Source: Aeromonas enteropelogenes (GTDB lineage Bacteria; Pseudomonadota; Gammaproteobacteria; Enterobacterales; Aeromonadaceae). Taken from it: a DNA stretch of 64,000 nucleotides. A model generated the notes under the pieces. It was given only the letters and a program-made list of their open reading frames with translations, made no database searches and was not told the DNA's origin. Shown piece by piece: positions 1 through 8,112 of the stretch. The DNA lies in assembly GCF_000819845.1 (NCBI RefSeq), contig NZ_CDCG01000002.1, positions 127,203 through 191,202 on the forward strand. Reading direction: 5' to 3'. The position numbers were made by a program, and so were the translations under genes. Positions within the stretch are counted from its first letter, which is position 1, and each line of letters starts with the position of its first letter.

Positions 1-20
1 CAGAAAGCAGAAAGCAGAAA
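1..20. repeat. 7-bp tandem repeat at window edge (CAGAAAG, about 3 copies)
   Basis: Two full copies of CAGAAAG followed by CAGAAA occupy the first 20 bases; the array may continue to the left of the window. A related satellite with unit ACAGAAA lies at 11712-11781, so the accessory island between them has similar simple repeats at both edges. No function is evident. Confidence 0.7.
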
Positions 21-658
21 TGTGCCGATCTTCCTTACTTGCCAGTTGGTCAAAGAAGTGACATTCAATATAATTAATATGTTTACGTGGTCACGTTCTT
101 CCTGCTTATTTTGACCAAACTCATCGGCTGACCATCATGTTCTCGGTGCCACACCATCACGGACTTTGGTCAAGTATCTTTTTATCATTGGAGTCTATCG
201 TCATCTACACCGAATATGCGCAACCTTCATTTCGCGCTTGAGCAAGCGTATCTTGAGAAAGAACAAGACATCGCCATGGTGGTGGTATTATTACGGCAGT
301 ATGACTGCGAACCCTCGTTTCTCCTTGCTACTTCCTAGCCTGAAATATATAAGTGGAAATTAATAATAGAGAGTATGGATAGTTTATTTCTGATGAGGTG
401 ATTATTTTTTGATGGGGGTTGATATCTAGTGTTTTTGGATATAACCTTCCATTTAAATGTTTGCTAGTGGTTATATACCGTGTGTCGGCAATAGTGTTTG
501 TGTTCAGAAAATGAACGGCGCTAAGTGATTGTGTCGTAGCTGGGCATCTGGTCTAGGCATGTCTGCTTTAATTTAATTCAACTGTACCGGTAGCGTACAA
601 GTATAGTTGTGTATCTAGCATATATAGCCTCGTCATAGAATCAATTTTTGGAGATGTT
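21..658. other. AT-rich intergenic/remnant sequence before the recombinase
   Basis: No convincing gene. One frame, open from about 132 to 338 on the plus strand with an internal ATG at 216, has protein-like composition (rich in Glu, Gln, Asp and Ala) and could be the end of a decayed gene, but I do not recognise it. An imperfect hairpin lies at 417-446 (GGTTgATATC paired with GATATAACC). The recombinase ribosome-binding site GGAG is at 650-653. An attachment site may lie here, but none can be fixed without an empty-site comparison. Confidence 0.4.
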
Positions 659-2479
659 ATGGATTTAAGGTCGTCTGCACCAACACTATATCTGTATAGT
701 CGTGTAAGTACGGATAAGCAGGCCGCCGGTAATAAAACTGGCGTACAACGTCAGACTGAGGGGGCTTTGGTTGATGCAACAAAGTTAAAATATAGTAACA
801 TGCCTGTTATCTATATGTCAGATAACGGAATGTCAGCCAGTAAGGGGGAAAACATTGAACATGGATGTCTGGGGAGGTTTATTGAACTAAGTCGTTCAGG
901 TCATATTGCACCCGGCTCTGTATTGGCCATGGAAAACATCGATCGTTTCTCTCGCTTAGCGTTAACAAGAGCCAGTGAGTTCTTAACCTGTATTCTCGCA
1001 GCCAATATTGTTGTTTATACATGGATTGATGGGGCAGTATATCAAAAAGATAATCTTGCATCCGCGATTTTGTCACTAGTTAAACTTGAAAGCAGCAATG
1101 ATTATACAAATAAACTTTCTGCTCGGGTTACTGGTGCAGCTCGTGTTGCATTAAAGCGTCATCAAAATGGTGAGTGCGATGCAGATGGTTATCCAGCTGC
1201 AATTAATGGCTTCGGTAAAAATAAATTTTGGGTTGATACGACAACTGGGTTTGTACGCCCTCATCCATATTATTTCTCTATAGTTAAAGAAATGATTATG
1301 ATGATTCGAGAAGGGAGGGGGCATATAGCAATTAAAAAGCATTTAGATGAAAGTTATACCCCCCCTACAATAGCTCAAAATTCTAATAAAGAGGGGTGGG
1401 GAATAAATCTTATTAAAAAGATTATAAGTGATCGTGCAGTTTTAGGCGAAAAAATAATTCATATTGATGGTCGCGAGCATCTGTTGGTAAATTATTATCC
1501 CGCTGTTTGCACTGAGGCTGAATTTGCACAAGCTAAGCGAGTGCGTAGTGAAAAAAAACAGTTTACTAGTAAGATGAAAAACGCTGCGGGCATTGTTACT
1601 GGAATGCGTATAGCCACTTGTGGGGACTGTGGCAGTTCACTACAGGTCTACCGTAGTAAAGCCGGAAAAAAAGATGAAAAGCTCCGTTATAAATGCAGCG
1701 GAAGGTCAGACACTTCGGTGAAAAGCTGCACAGCTGCAACATTTGATAATAGATATTTTGAGTATGCACTAATGTTGCTGATTGGCAGCGTGATACTTCA
1801 GCCTAAAAAAAATACAAATGAGAATAAAGTTGCTTCGATTAAAAATAAAATAGAATCGATAAGTTCAAAAATAGAAATCATGATTCAATCTGTGGGAGCA
1901 ACCACAGAGGGAGATATACATATTCTGTTGACTGAACGACTAGATAAATTATCTAGGGAACGTAAACAGTTAAATGAAGAATTGACCATTGAGATTAGTC
2001 ATGCGGAGGCTTCTATTAACCCAGATATATATATGCTGATACCACCAAACTACATTGACTACAATCAGGCTGATATAAGGAACGAGGTAAGGGATATAAT
2101 ATATAAGACAGTAAAATCAATAAAGGTGCATTCTGTTACTGGCTGTTTCTATATTCAGGTTGAGTTGTTTGGTGGAATGAGTACCGATGGTATTGTTATT
2201 GACAATAAGTATATCTCCGACTTCGGTTTTGATATGCACCATCAGCAGGAGAACGAGGAAGCATTCCTGGCTTACAATAAATTTGTCAATAACTTCGAGT
2301 GTATCGATAAAGATGGAAAGTTAATTAGAATGTTAGACTTGGTGAATGGCACTGATTTTATAATTTCTGATGAACTATATCTCAATCAAAGGGTAAAGGT
2401 TTTAAAGGAGAAGCCTATGACTGAGGAAATGCGTACTGCTATTGAAAAATTTGAAACTTGGGTTCCTAAAATCCAGTAA
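659..2479 (+). CDS. Large serine recombinase (resolvase/integrase family)
   Basis: Site-specific DNA recombinase of the large serine type, used by phages and integrative elements to cut and rejoin att sites. The 606-residue protein begins with the resolvase catalytic domain. The signature YSRVSTDKQ puts the nucleophilic serine at residue 17, and the dimerisation/recombinase domain follows to about residue 290. A zinc ribbon follows (CGDCGSS near 320 and a second Cys pair near 345-355), then a coiled coil rich in Lys, Glu and Ile near 385-450, the usual order in the family. The ATG has a good GGAG upstream. The gene is AT-rich and stands alone, transcribed away from the left edge. It is the obvious candidate for having mobilised the CBASS-Fic island to its right, but no att sites can be assigned. 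The length and intact catalytic motif suggest it is functional. Confidence 0.88.
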   Translation: MDLRSSAPTLYLYSRVSTDKQAAGNKTGVQRQTEGALVDATKLKYSNMPVIYMSDNGMSASKGENIEHGCLGRFIELSRSGHIAPGSVLAMENIDRFSRLALTRASEFLTCILAANIVVYTWIDGAVYQKDNLASAILSLVKLESSNDYTNKLSARVTGAARVALKRHQNGECDADGYPAAINGFGKNKFWVDTTTGFVRPHPYYFSIVKEMIMMIREGRGHIAIKKHLDESYTPPTIAQNSNKEGWGINLIKKIISDRAVLGEKIIHIDGREHLLVNYYPAVCTEAEFAQAKRVRSEKKQFTSKMKNAAGIVTGMRIATCGDCGSSLQVYRSKAGKKDEKLRYKCSGRSDTSVKSCTAATFDNRYFEYALMLLIGSVILQPKKNTNENKVASIKNKIESISSKIEIMIQSVGATTEGDIHILLTERLDKLSRERKQLNEELTIEISHAEASINPDIYMLIPPNYIDYNQADIRNEVRDIIYKTVKSIKVHSVTGCFYIQVELFGGMSTDGIVIDNKYISDFGFDMHHQQENEEAFLAYNKFVNNFECIDKDGKLIRMLDLVNGTDFIISDELYLNQRVKVLKEKPMTEEMRTAIEKFETWVPKIQ

Positions 2480-2552
2480 TTAATATGCCGGTTAGTGATA
2501 AGGATTTTTGCCATTGCTAATGGTTGATATGTAAAATCACTAAATTATTCTG

Positions 2553-2699
2553 CTAAGATAAATAATGCTGTATATTCACGGCATGATGTGTAGCGTCATG
2601 CATATGAATGAGCAAAAAAATGAAATTTTGTGGTGGCCCCATGCAGCGCAAGCTGCAAGACTGAAAGAATCCACCAAAATGGAAATGAGATTCAACTAA
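2553..2699 (-). pseudogene. Remnant of a second copy of the antitoxin-like gene at 9316-9576
   Basis: Read on the minus strand this stretch gives LVESH, an 18-codon insert, then FIFLLIHMHDATHHAVNI. This aligns with the end of the 86-residue protein at 9316-9576 (LVESHDCRLSLFVHMPDG, then THHGVNI). The DNA at 2577-2611 matches 9325-9359 at 29 of 35 bases by eye. Only this C-terminal end survives here. The insert (2631-2684) coincides with a small palindromic element. The two copies bracket the CBASS operon and fic. This is sequence observation; the duplication history is inference. Confidence 0.55.
2626..2680. repeat. Small nested palindromic element (REP/MITE-like) in the gene remnant
   Basis: The outer arms ATTTTGTGGTGG (2626-2637) and CCACCAAAAT (2671-2680) pair with one bulge. 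An inner hairpin TGCAGC-GCAA-GCTGCA lies at 2642-2657. It falls exactly where the remnant has about 54 bp more than its homologue at 9316-9576, so it looks like a miniature palindromic insertion rather than a gene terminator. Confidence 0.5.
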
Positions 2700-3093
2700 A
2701 CCACCAATTTCTCTACATATTTTTTGATACCCAACCTAGTATTTTCTAATGCTTGCTGTAGCGCCACCCAGCAGCAATAAATCCAGTTTTTCATTAGCTC
2801 CGGTCTGTTATTTTAACCTCGCAGTTCCTTTCCAGTAGGCATACTTGCGGGAACGAACTCTAGGCGTGTCAATTCTCTCTAGAAAACGTTGTTTTTTTTC
2901 TTTAAAAATAGCATCTTAGACTATGAGTGTCTTGTAGCTTGCTCGATGACTACCATATGAATTTACCCTATAGCTGCTTCCAACATTTTTTGAGCTGTGC
3001 ATGGCAAGGTAAATATGGGAAATGGTTAAAATTACCTTACCCTAGTGCATCTTAATAGTTAGGAAATTAAAATTTCAGATACCACTGTATCTT
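2700..3093. other. Intergenic stretch between gene remnant and cap3
   Basis: No supported gene. A 32-codon minus-strand reading frame (2696-2794) has a GGAG before its ATG but overlaps the remnant and resembles nothing I know. The rest is AT-rich with no clear rho-independent terminator for the CBASS operon, which ends at 3094. Confidence 0.4.
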
Positions 3094-3585
3094 TCAAATT
3101 AGTATATTTTTCAATGCTTCACAGCGACCATTCTCACAGTAGCCCCACCAGTCAGTCTTTTGACCAATGATCGCTACTATGGATGTGCTGTTTTTAGGTA
3201 AGCCTTTACGCCAACTAGATACGTCAGTGGCAGAGGGCAAAGGATTCGATTCAGGATGGGTATGCCACTCACCTATGTAAGTAAGATAGCCTCCTGATGT
3301 GTGCCAAAGTTGATCAACCATAACTTGATGGTGTTGTTTTTTACGTACAAAACCAAAACGCGATGCTTGGTCGTAGGGACTAGGTTCTGTAACGTGAGTT
3401 ATTATTATATGAGGTGGCCGAATTTCTCCAATAAATACACCTCCTTGCTCAGGTTGACTGTGATGTAACTGCCGATATCGATTTAAAATATGAAGTACCG
3501 CAGTCTCAACGATTATTAGTCCACCAGCTCTATTACTCAAGGTCAGCTCAGCCTTGACGTCAGGAACAAACACTACATTCTCCAA
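3094..3585 (-). CDS. cap3: CBASS Cap3, JAB/JAMM deconjugating peptidase
   Basis: Last gene of the CBASS operon. Cap3 proteins are JAMM-type zinc isopeptidases that remove the cyclase from the targets to which Cap2 attaches it, so they limit or recycle priming. The 163-residue product shows the full JAMM metal site: a glutamate near residue 54 (FIGEIRPP), then WHTHPESNPLPSATD with His108, His110, Ser118 and Asp121. This is about the normal length for the family. Its start overlaps the end of cap2 (26 bp), so translation is probably coupled. Together with an E1-E2 Cap2 and a DncV-type cyclase it defines a type II CBASS. What is seen is the motif and operon; the deconjugase role comes from studied homologues. 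Confidence 0.9.
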   Translation of the reverse strand: MENVVFVPDVKAELTLSNRAGGLIIVETAVLHILNRYRQLHHSQPEQGGVFIGEIRPPHIIITHVTEPSPYDQASRFGFVRKKQHHQVMVDQLWHTSGGYLTYIGEWHTHPESNPLPSATDVSSWRKGLPKNSTSIVAIIGQKTDWWGYCENGRCEALKNILI

Positions 3586-5287
3586 ATTTTTTCAGCTTTC
3601 TACGCTTATGATGAATTACATTACCTGTCGAGTGTTGAGCATAGGTCCAGGGAAGCTTATCCTGAAGAGTATTCAGCACGGCCTCTTGAATTAGTGCGGC
3701 AGTAATTGTGCTGACGCTAGCATCATAGGGTGTAAAAATGCTGCCGCAGGAAACTCGATGAGGAGCTACAGGTCTATCGACCTCCTTGAGGATCTCGAGA
3801 CGCTTGGCACATTCATAACAGGCTTTTCCATCGTCGATCATAACAACAGACGCTTGACCATAAGCATCATTGTAGCCGTGGATGATGAAGGGAGGACGTT
3901 GGGTAGAAGCTCGAGCCAAGTAACTGAGCATTTTACTTGTTGGGGCGTGACCAGTAGCATCGATCACAATATCATAGCCACGAATATTATCTTCATTCAT
4001 TTCAAAACGATAAGGTTTGACATCTATTCTTGGATTGCCCAAAGAGTCACGCTTTATTAGCTTACTTAGGGCCTCAGCTTTATTCCAACCGATATAAGTG
4101 GCTGGGAGAGCATGCCGACTCAGATTGCCTGGAGACAGAATGTCACTGTCACAGAGAACTAGCCGACCGGTATTGCCACGCCCTGCTCCTACCTTGGCAA
4201 GCAGCTGAGCAGCAAAGCCACCAATGGTGCCGCAGCCAATTATCAAGATTTGCTTGTTCTCAAGATCAAGGAAAACAGGTCTGTTGCGCCGTTGAAGCTC
4301 TTGGTCGCTTATCGAGCTCACATTTAAGCGAGAGAATGCGGTCGTTGCGGATTTTGATCTGAGCATAGGAAGGGTAGAGCCGAGCTTTAGTTTGTGTTTA
4401 CCTCCCCTAGATTTAGCTCGTTCCGTTGTACGGTGTTTCAGGATCGTCTGGGTGGCTTTACTGAAGCAGACTTCAAAGCCAATGATGCCTTCGTTCGAAA
4501 TATCGAACAACACCATTTGCCTGCCCTTGGTGAGCCTGGTGAGTATTCCATTGGCCAGTGAGTCATGAGCAGGGAGGTCAGCAGATTTTAACCAATCAAA
4601 GACTTCCCTGAGTGATTGAGGCGGCCATTTACTTGGTGCTATCGCAGTGTTGTTAACTCTGACAACGGTCACGTCGCCATCAATGCCCACAGCCGGTTTT
4701 TCTCCTCGTAACCTAAACCAGTCATCCCTTTGCCCAGCGTTGCGGAAGACAACATATTCTTTGTCTGTTTGTCCATCTGCTGAGGTTGCCACTTTCAGCG
4801 ACTTGTATGAGAATTTTGTACCTGAAAGCTTGCCTGCATCACCATAAATGTAAGCATCCACGACCCCATTCCAGTAGTTCACAAACTCGGTTTGAAATTC
4901 CTCTTGCCGTTGATGGCCAGCTGTTACGGCATTGTCCAATGCTTGCTGGATCAGGCTGTTTAACATGGTAATTACAGCAGGTGGGTGTTGGGGATCCCAA
5001 TCGGCAGTGTCCTGGTTCACCAAACATAATCTTTGGAAACTGCTTATGTGAGGTAAGGCCATACCGATTAAGTTGGCAGGGCGACTGATAACGTAAGTTT
5101 CCGGCAAGCGACTAAGATCTTCTCTTGGCCTAACTACAGCAATAATGAATTCGCCTGCCTGTGTTTGGTAGGCTTTTATATAGGCTGGACACTCTCTCGG
5201 TAGAGAAATTGGTAGGCCGGTGATGTTGCGACTCTCGACATATCGAAAGCCGCTATGTAATAACAAGTTATGGATAGTCACTATCAA
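3560..5287 (-). CDS. cap2: CBASS Cap2, fused E2-E1 ubiquitin-like conjugation enzyme
   Basis: Cap2 enzymes activate the C-terminal glycine of the CBASS cyclase and conjugate it to cell targets, which primes cyclic dinucleotide synthesis. The N-terminal part is E2-like with a candidate catalytic Cys in SFQRLC. The C-terminal half is a ThiF/E1 adenylation domain with the nucleotide loop IIGCGTIGG, the LCDSD strand, a CYEC zinc pair and the candidate E1 cysteine in RVSCGS about 60 residues from the end. The start is uncertain. The frame stays open to an ATG at 5365, but that extra Thr-rich stretch is merely the end of dncV in another frame. A TTG at 5287 overlaps the dncV stop (TTGA), and a GTG lies at 5281; I chose TTG. 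The gene overlaps cap3 downstream. Function is from family knowledge. Confidence 0.88.
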   Translation of the reverse strand: MIVTIHNLLLHSGFRYVESRNITGLPISLPRECPAYIKAYQTQAGEFIIAVVRPREDLSRLPETYVISRPANLIGMALPHISSFQRLCLVNQDTADWDPQHPPAVITMLNSLIQQALDNAVTAGHQRQEEFQTEFVNYWNGVVDAYIYGDAGKLSGTKFSYKSLKVATSADGQTDKEYVVFRNAGQRDDWFRLRGEKPAVGIDGDVTVVRVNNTAIAPSKWPPQSLREVFDWLKSADLPAHDSLANGILTRLTKGRQMVLFDISNEGIIGFEVCFSKATQTILKHRTTERAKSRGGKHKLKLGSTLPMLRSKSATTAFSRLNVSSISDQELQRRNRPVFLDLENKQILIIGCGTIGGFAAQLLAKVGAGRGNTGRLVLCDSDILSPGNLSRHALPATYIGWNKAEALSKLIKRDSLGNPRIDVKPYRFEMNEDNIRGYDIVIDATGHAPTSKMLSYLARASTQRPPFIIHGYNDAYGQASVVMIDDGKACYECAKRLEILKEVDRPVAPHRVSCGSIFTPYDASVSTITAALIQEAVLNTLQDKLPWTYAQHSTGNVIHHKRRKLKKFGECSVCS

Positions 5288-6582
5288 CCACTCGTCATTG
5301 AATCGGTCATTTGGCTTTGTCGTTGAGGTTGTCGTTGTTGTTGGTATGCAGGTATGGCAACCCAAGGCTTGATAAGCTCTTCGTTTACAACACTGTCACC
5401 AAAAAGTCCATTTAGAGTTTTCAGTACTTCGTTCTTTGTTGAGAGCCTATTCAGTGCTCGATTAAGTTCTTCGTGCAGAGTCTCTGCTTTCGAGATAATG
5501 CTCTGAACCGTATTATCATCCATCTTTTCCTTGGGAAACAACAAGCGACCTTCATCTGAGGCATCTGGACTTTCCACTCCATCCCTTAACTTGGTGGCCA
5601 ACTGTTCTGTTACTTTTAACAAAAGTTCACCATGATCTTTTGTGTCAGGCATAGGTGTATTATCAAAGGTGTCAACGACGCATTTCATAAGAGCTATGGA
5701 GGATAATTCAGGAGATTTCCACTGCACATCTCGCCAAGCCTTCAGGTATCGACAGACCTGCCGCATAGGGTCACCATGTCGCGCTACTGCGCTCCTGAAC
5801 CAACGCGCAACGATTTCTGGATCTGACTTAATCCACTTATCCTTTCCTCTGACAGCCAAGTAAACACAATTTTCATCAAGCTTTCGAGTGGCTGACTTAC
5901 TGAGAACACTTTCATTCAGTGAATCCATCCCTGCGACAGAGTTCAATGCCACTTCTCGAGTTTCAAACTGATCTCTTGGGATTGCATACATGGGCACATC
6001 TACATGCACATTTCTATCTTCGATGACAATACGTCCACAAGTAGGCTTCTTTAATGCTTTCCAGTTGTAGTTTTCTTCTGCCAAAGATGCTAGCGATGCA
6101 TCTACAAGTAGGAGAAGAAGCTCATGGCCGACTAACGGTTGCTCTTTGAACATATCCATAGGCATGTATGTACCATCATCAATGTCCATCTGTTGTGGCG
6201 GTTTATGATATGGCTTGTTCAGTGTTTTGTACTTGTAACTTCCTTGAACCCAAAATCTTGGCTCTGTATTCAAGAAGGCTCCGCGTGCGTCATCACTCAT
6301 ATCCAAGAGCAGTTTCACAACTCGCTGGACATCTGCATTGTCAAGATAGCGCAGGTTGGTTTTCCTAATTGCACTTTCTACGAGTTGGATATTCGTTGAG
6401 CTCCGAGAACGGCTGGCCAGCATTTTGACGACATCTTTTGCTTCTGTGAATACACCCTTTGTCCGAATTCTGATCGTGTCCTTAAGTTTCTCGAGAGAAG
6501 CCTTGTCGGTGCTGGTAGGCTCCAGTCTTTTCATGAGACCGTCATTGGTATTGGTAAGATATAGATGTGCTGACCATTTCAT
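5284..6582 (-). CDS. dncV: CBASS CD-NTase, DncV-type cyclic dinucleotide synthase
   Basis: Clade A CD-NTase closely resembling Vibrio cholerae DncV, which makes 3',3'-cGAMP in response to phage. The nucleotidyltransferase signature is complete: QGSYKYKTLNKP with Gly114-Ser115, then QMDIDDGTYMPM with Asp133 and Asp135. A third acidic position lies in the NVHVDVPMYAIP strand. The usual helical core runs through WFRSAVARHGDPMRQVCRYLKAWRD. At 432 residues it has the family length. The protein ends in MTSG; the terminal glycine is the residue Cap2 would activate, which matches the DncV/Cap2 arrangement. Its ATG overlaps the capV stop (ATGA at 6579-6582) and its stop overlaps the proposed cap2 start. 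The product cGAMP is inferred from similarity to DncV. Confidence 0.93.
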   Translation of the reverse strand: MKWSAHLYLTNTNDGLMKRLEPTSTDKASLEKLKDTIRIRTKGVFTEAKDVVKMLASRSRSSTNIQLVESAIRKTNLRYLDNADVQRVVKLLLDMSDDARGAFLNTEPRFWVQGSYKYKTLNKPYHKPPQQMDIDDGTYMPMDMFKEQPLVGHELLLLLVDASLASLAEENYNWKALKKPTCGRIVIEDRNVHVDVPMYAIPRDQFETREVALNSVAGMDSLNESVLSKSATRKLDENCVYLAVRGKDKWIKSDPEIVARWFRSAVARHGDPMRQVCRYLKAWRDVQWKSPELSSIALMKCVVDTFDNTPMPDTKDHGELLLKVTEQLATKLRDGVESPDASDEGRLLFPKEKMDDNTVQSIISKAETLHEELNRALNRLSTKNEVLKTLNGLFGDSVVNEELIKPWVAIPAYQQQRQPQRQSQMTDSMTSG

Positions 6583-7667
6583 TCTGACGCTTCCTTACGG
6601 TCGGTGGGGTGAATGAAGGCTGGAGCCTCCGTGCTAAAGAAAGTCTCGATAAGTGCTTTTTTGCCAGTAGCTGTGGTTGCTACAGATTTTCCCCACGCGA
6701 CAAGTGCTTTCAGTGACTCTTCGCTCGCATTGTCTAACGAGATGACTCGAGCCTGTTGATCAGGCACGGTTTCATCAAGCGAGAAATAGCAAGGGGGCAT
6801 GCCTTCTCGATTTAGTGCCTTACCGGCCATGAACCCGTGCATTTTCTGCGAGGAGGACATGACTGTCTCAATGAGTGCCTTTCCACCGCCCCAAAGGCCA
6901 AAGTACCCAGGGAACCACCTAGAGATGTTATTGGGATTGATACAAAAATCGTTGGAGAGGGTTCCAATATTAAGAATTTTGATATCGTTTGCTGTTATAC
7001 CCTTAAACTCCTCATCATCCAGATAATTCAGCGCTTCATGATAGGCGACGAATGATGGATTGTTTGCTAGTAAGCCTCCATCGGCAAAATACGCACTCTG
7101 CCACTCGATATAGTGAGGTAGGAAGTAGGTGGGGGCAGCAGATGTAGCCATGGCTACATCAACCAAGGTGAATTGATCATCTCGGGTGAACAGGGAGTTA
7201 TGACAGGTTTTGATGAACAAAGGGCGACCTGTGCTCAGGTTGACCGTTGGGATGAGCAGGCGTCGTTTTAGCGATCTGACCGTCTTGCCGGTTCCCACGA
7301 TCTCAGTCACTGCTTTTTCCAGGTTGTTAGCCTTATAGAGAGGGCTCAGCAACAGCTTACCTAGCTGGTATATGTTTCGAACACAATTGGGCACCCAACT
7401 CTGGCGAGGGAAAATATCTGGAGCTGCTTTGTGAAACTTGCCCTGCAAGTCTCTAGCTTTCTGACCATCAGCCAAAGCAATGGCAATTATTCCGCCGATG
7501 GAAGCCCCGGTGATCATGTCGAAGTAATTACCGATGGCCAAATCAGGATTGTTGTTGCGCTCAGCCAGAACCCGTTCTAGTTCCGCTAAAATGGTAATTG
7601 AGAAGAGACCACGCACCCCTCCACCGTTCAAAGACAGGATTTTGAATTGCTTGTTAGAGTCGTTCAT
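6579..7667 (-). CDS. capV: CBASS effector CapV, patatin-like phospholipase
   Basis: Effector of the CBASS operon. CapV enzymes are cGAMP-activated phospholipases that degrade the inner membrane and kill the infected cell. The patatin fold is marked by the oxyanion loop GGGVRG (residues 15-20), the nucleophile elbow GASIG with Ser56, and the catalytic DGG with Asp196, counted from the start chosen here. The frame extends to a GTG at 7715, but the internal ATG at 7667 has a strong GGAGG 7 bp upstream and is preferred. It is the first gene of the operon, followed by dncV with a 4-bp overlap. About 360 residues is typical. Activation by cGAMP is from the V. cholerae homologue. Confidence 0.92.
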   Translation of the reverse strand: MNDSNKQFKILSLNGGGVRGLFSITILAELERVLAERNNNPDLAIGNYFDMITGASIGGIIAIALADGQKARDLQGKFHKAAPDIFPRQSWVPNCVRNIYQLGKLLLSPLYKANNLEKAVTEIVGTGKTVRSLKRRLLIPTVNLSTGRPLFIKTCHNSLFTRDDQFTLVDVAMATSAAPTYFLPHYIEWQSAYFADGGLLANNPSFVAYHEALNYLDDEEFKGITANDIKILNIGTLSNDFCINPNNISRWFPGYFGLWGGGKALIETVMSSSQKMHGFMAGKALNREGMPPCYFSLDETVPDQQARVISLDNASEESLKALVAWGKSVATTATGKKALIETFFSTEAPAFIHPTDRKEASE

Positions 7668-8036
7668 GGAGCCTCCATTAGAACCGTACACAATATGCGG
7701 GGATTCTGTGCTCACTTCAATGGGGAGAGTAAAAAGAACACTGTAACGGCTACTCTACGGCGCTGTTGCCAAAATGAACTGTTCTGATAACAGCTAACCC
7801 TGCTCCAAGTTACTGTTACTCTTTGGTCTTTTCTCCACGGGTCACCTGCCTTGGTAGAACCACTCACTGTGCAGTATGAGCGGGCACAGGCCAACATATA
7901 TCGGCGATGAATGAGGCTAGAAAAGCTTATGAAATGCGTATTGCACGTCATTCCAGATATGTAGTTATGTTGAAGCTCTGCGGGCTAGAGCTGCATCCTC
8001 ATTACTTGCTCTGATAGTGTGCTGCATGTGTTATAT
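7668..8036. other. Divergent promoter region between CBASS and fic
   Basis: About 370 bp separating capV (minus) from fic (plus), with no convincing gene. It must hold the CBASS promoter. A weak, incomplete copy of the operator motif seen before fic (TCGGC, GATGAA, TGAGGCTA) lies near 7901-7919 but is too degenerate to call. Confidence 0.4.
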
Positions 8037-8091
8037 TCAGCTCAAATGTTGAGCCGAATGATGGGATAGGTCGGCTCATTATTGAGACCCT
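8037..8091. promoter_or_regulatory. Paired palindromic operators upstream of fic, 34 bp apart
   Basis: At 8037-8057 lies TCAGCTCA-N5-TGAGCCGA, and 34 bp further on (8071-8091) TCGGCTCA followed by an imperfect second arm TGAGACC. The same 21-bp palindrome, again at 34-bp spacing, occurs three times before the H-NS-like gene (10257-10345). The right copy ends 22 bp before the fic ATG, so binding would probably block transcription or translation initiation. The regulator is unknown; the winged-helix end of Fic itself is a candidate. Confidence 0.6.
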
Positions 8092-8112
8092 AGCACGTTG
8101 GATGAGGAAATA

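Noticed and set aside
166..363. 65-codon plus-strand reading frame near the window start
   Set aside because: No ribosome site, basic/aromatic composition of noncoding type, and a competing frame (216-338) looks more protein-like; neither was called.
2696..2794. 32-codon minus-strand frame with GGAG upstream
   Set aside because: Too short, overlaps the gene remnant and resembles no known peptide.
7901..7919. Third set of island operators upstream of CBASS
   Set aside because: Only about half of each arm matches and spacing is wrong.
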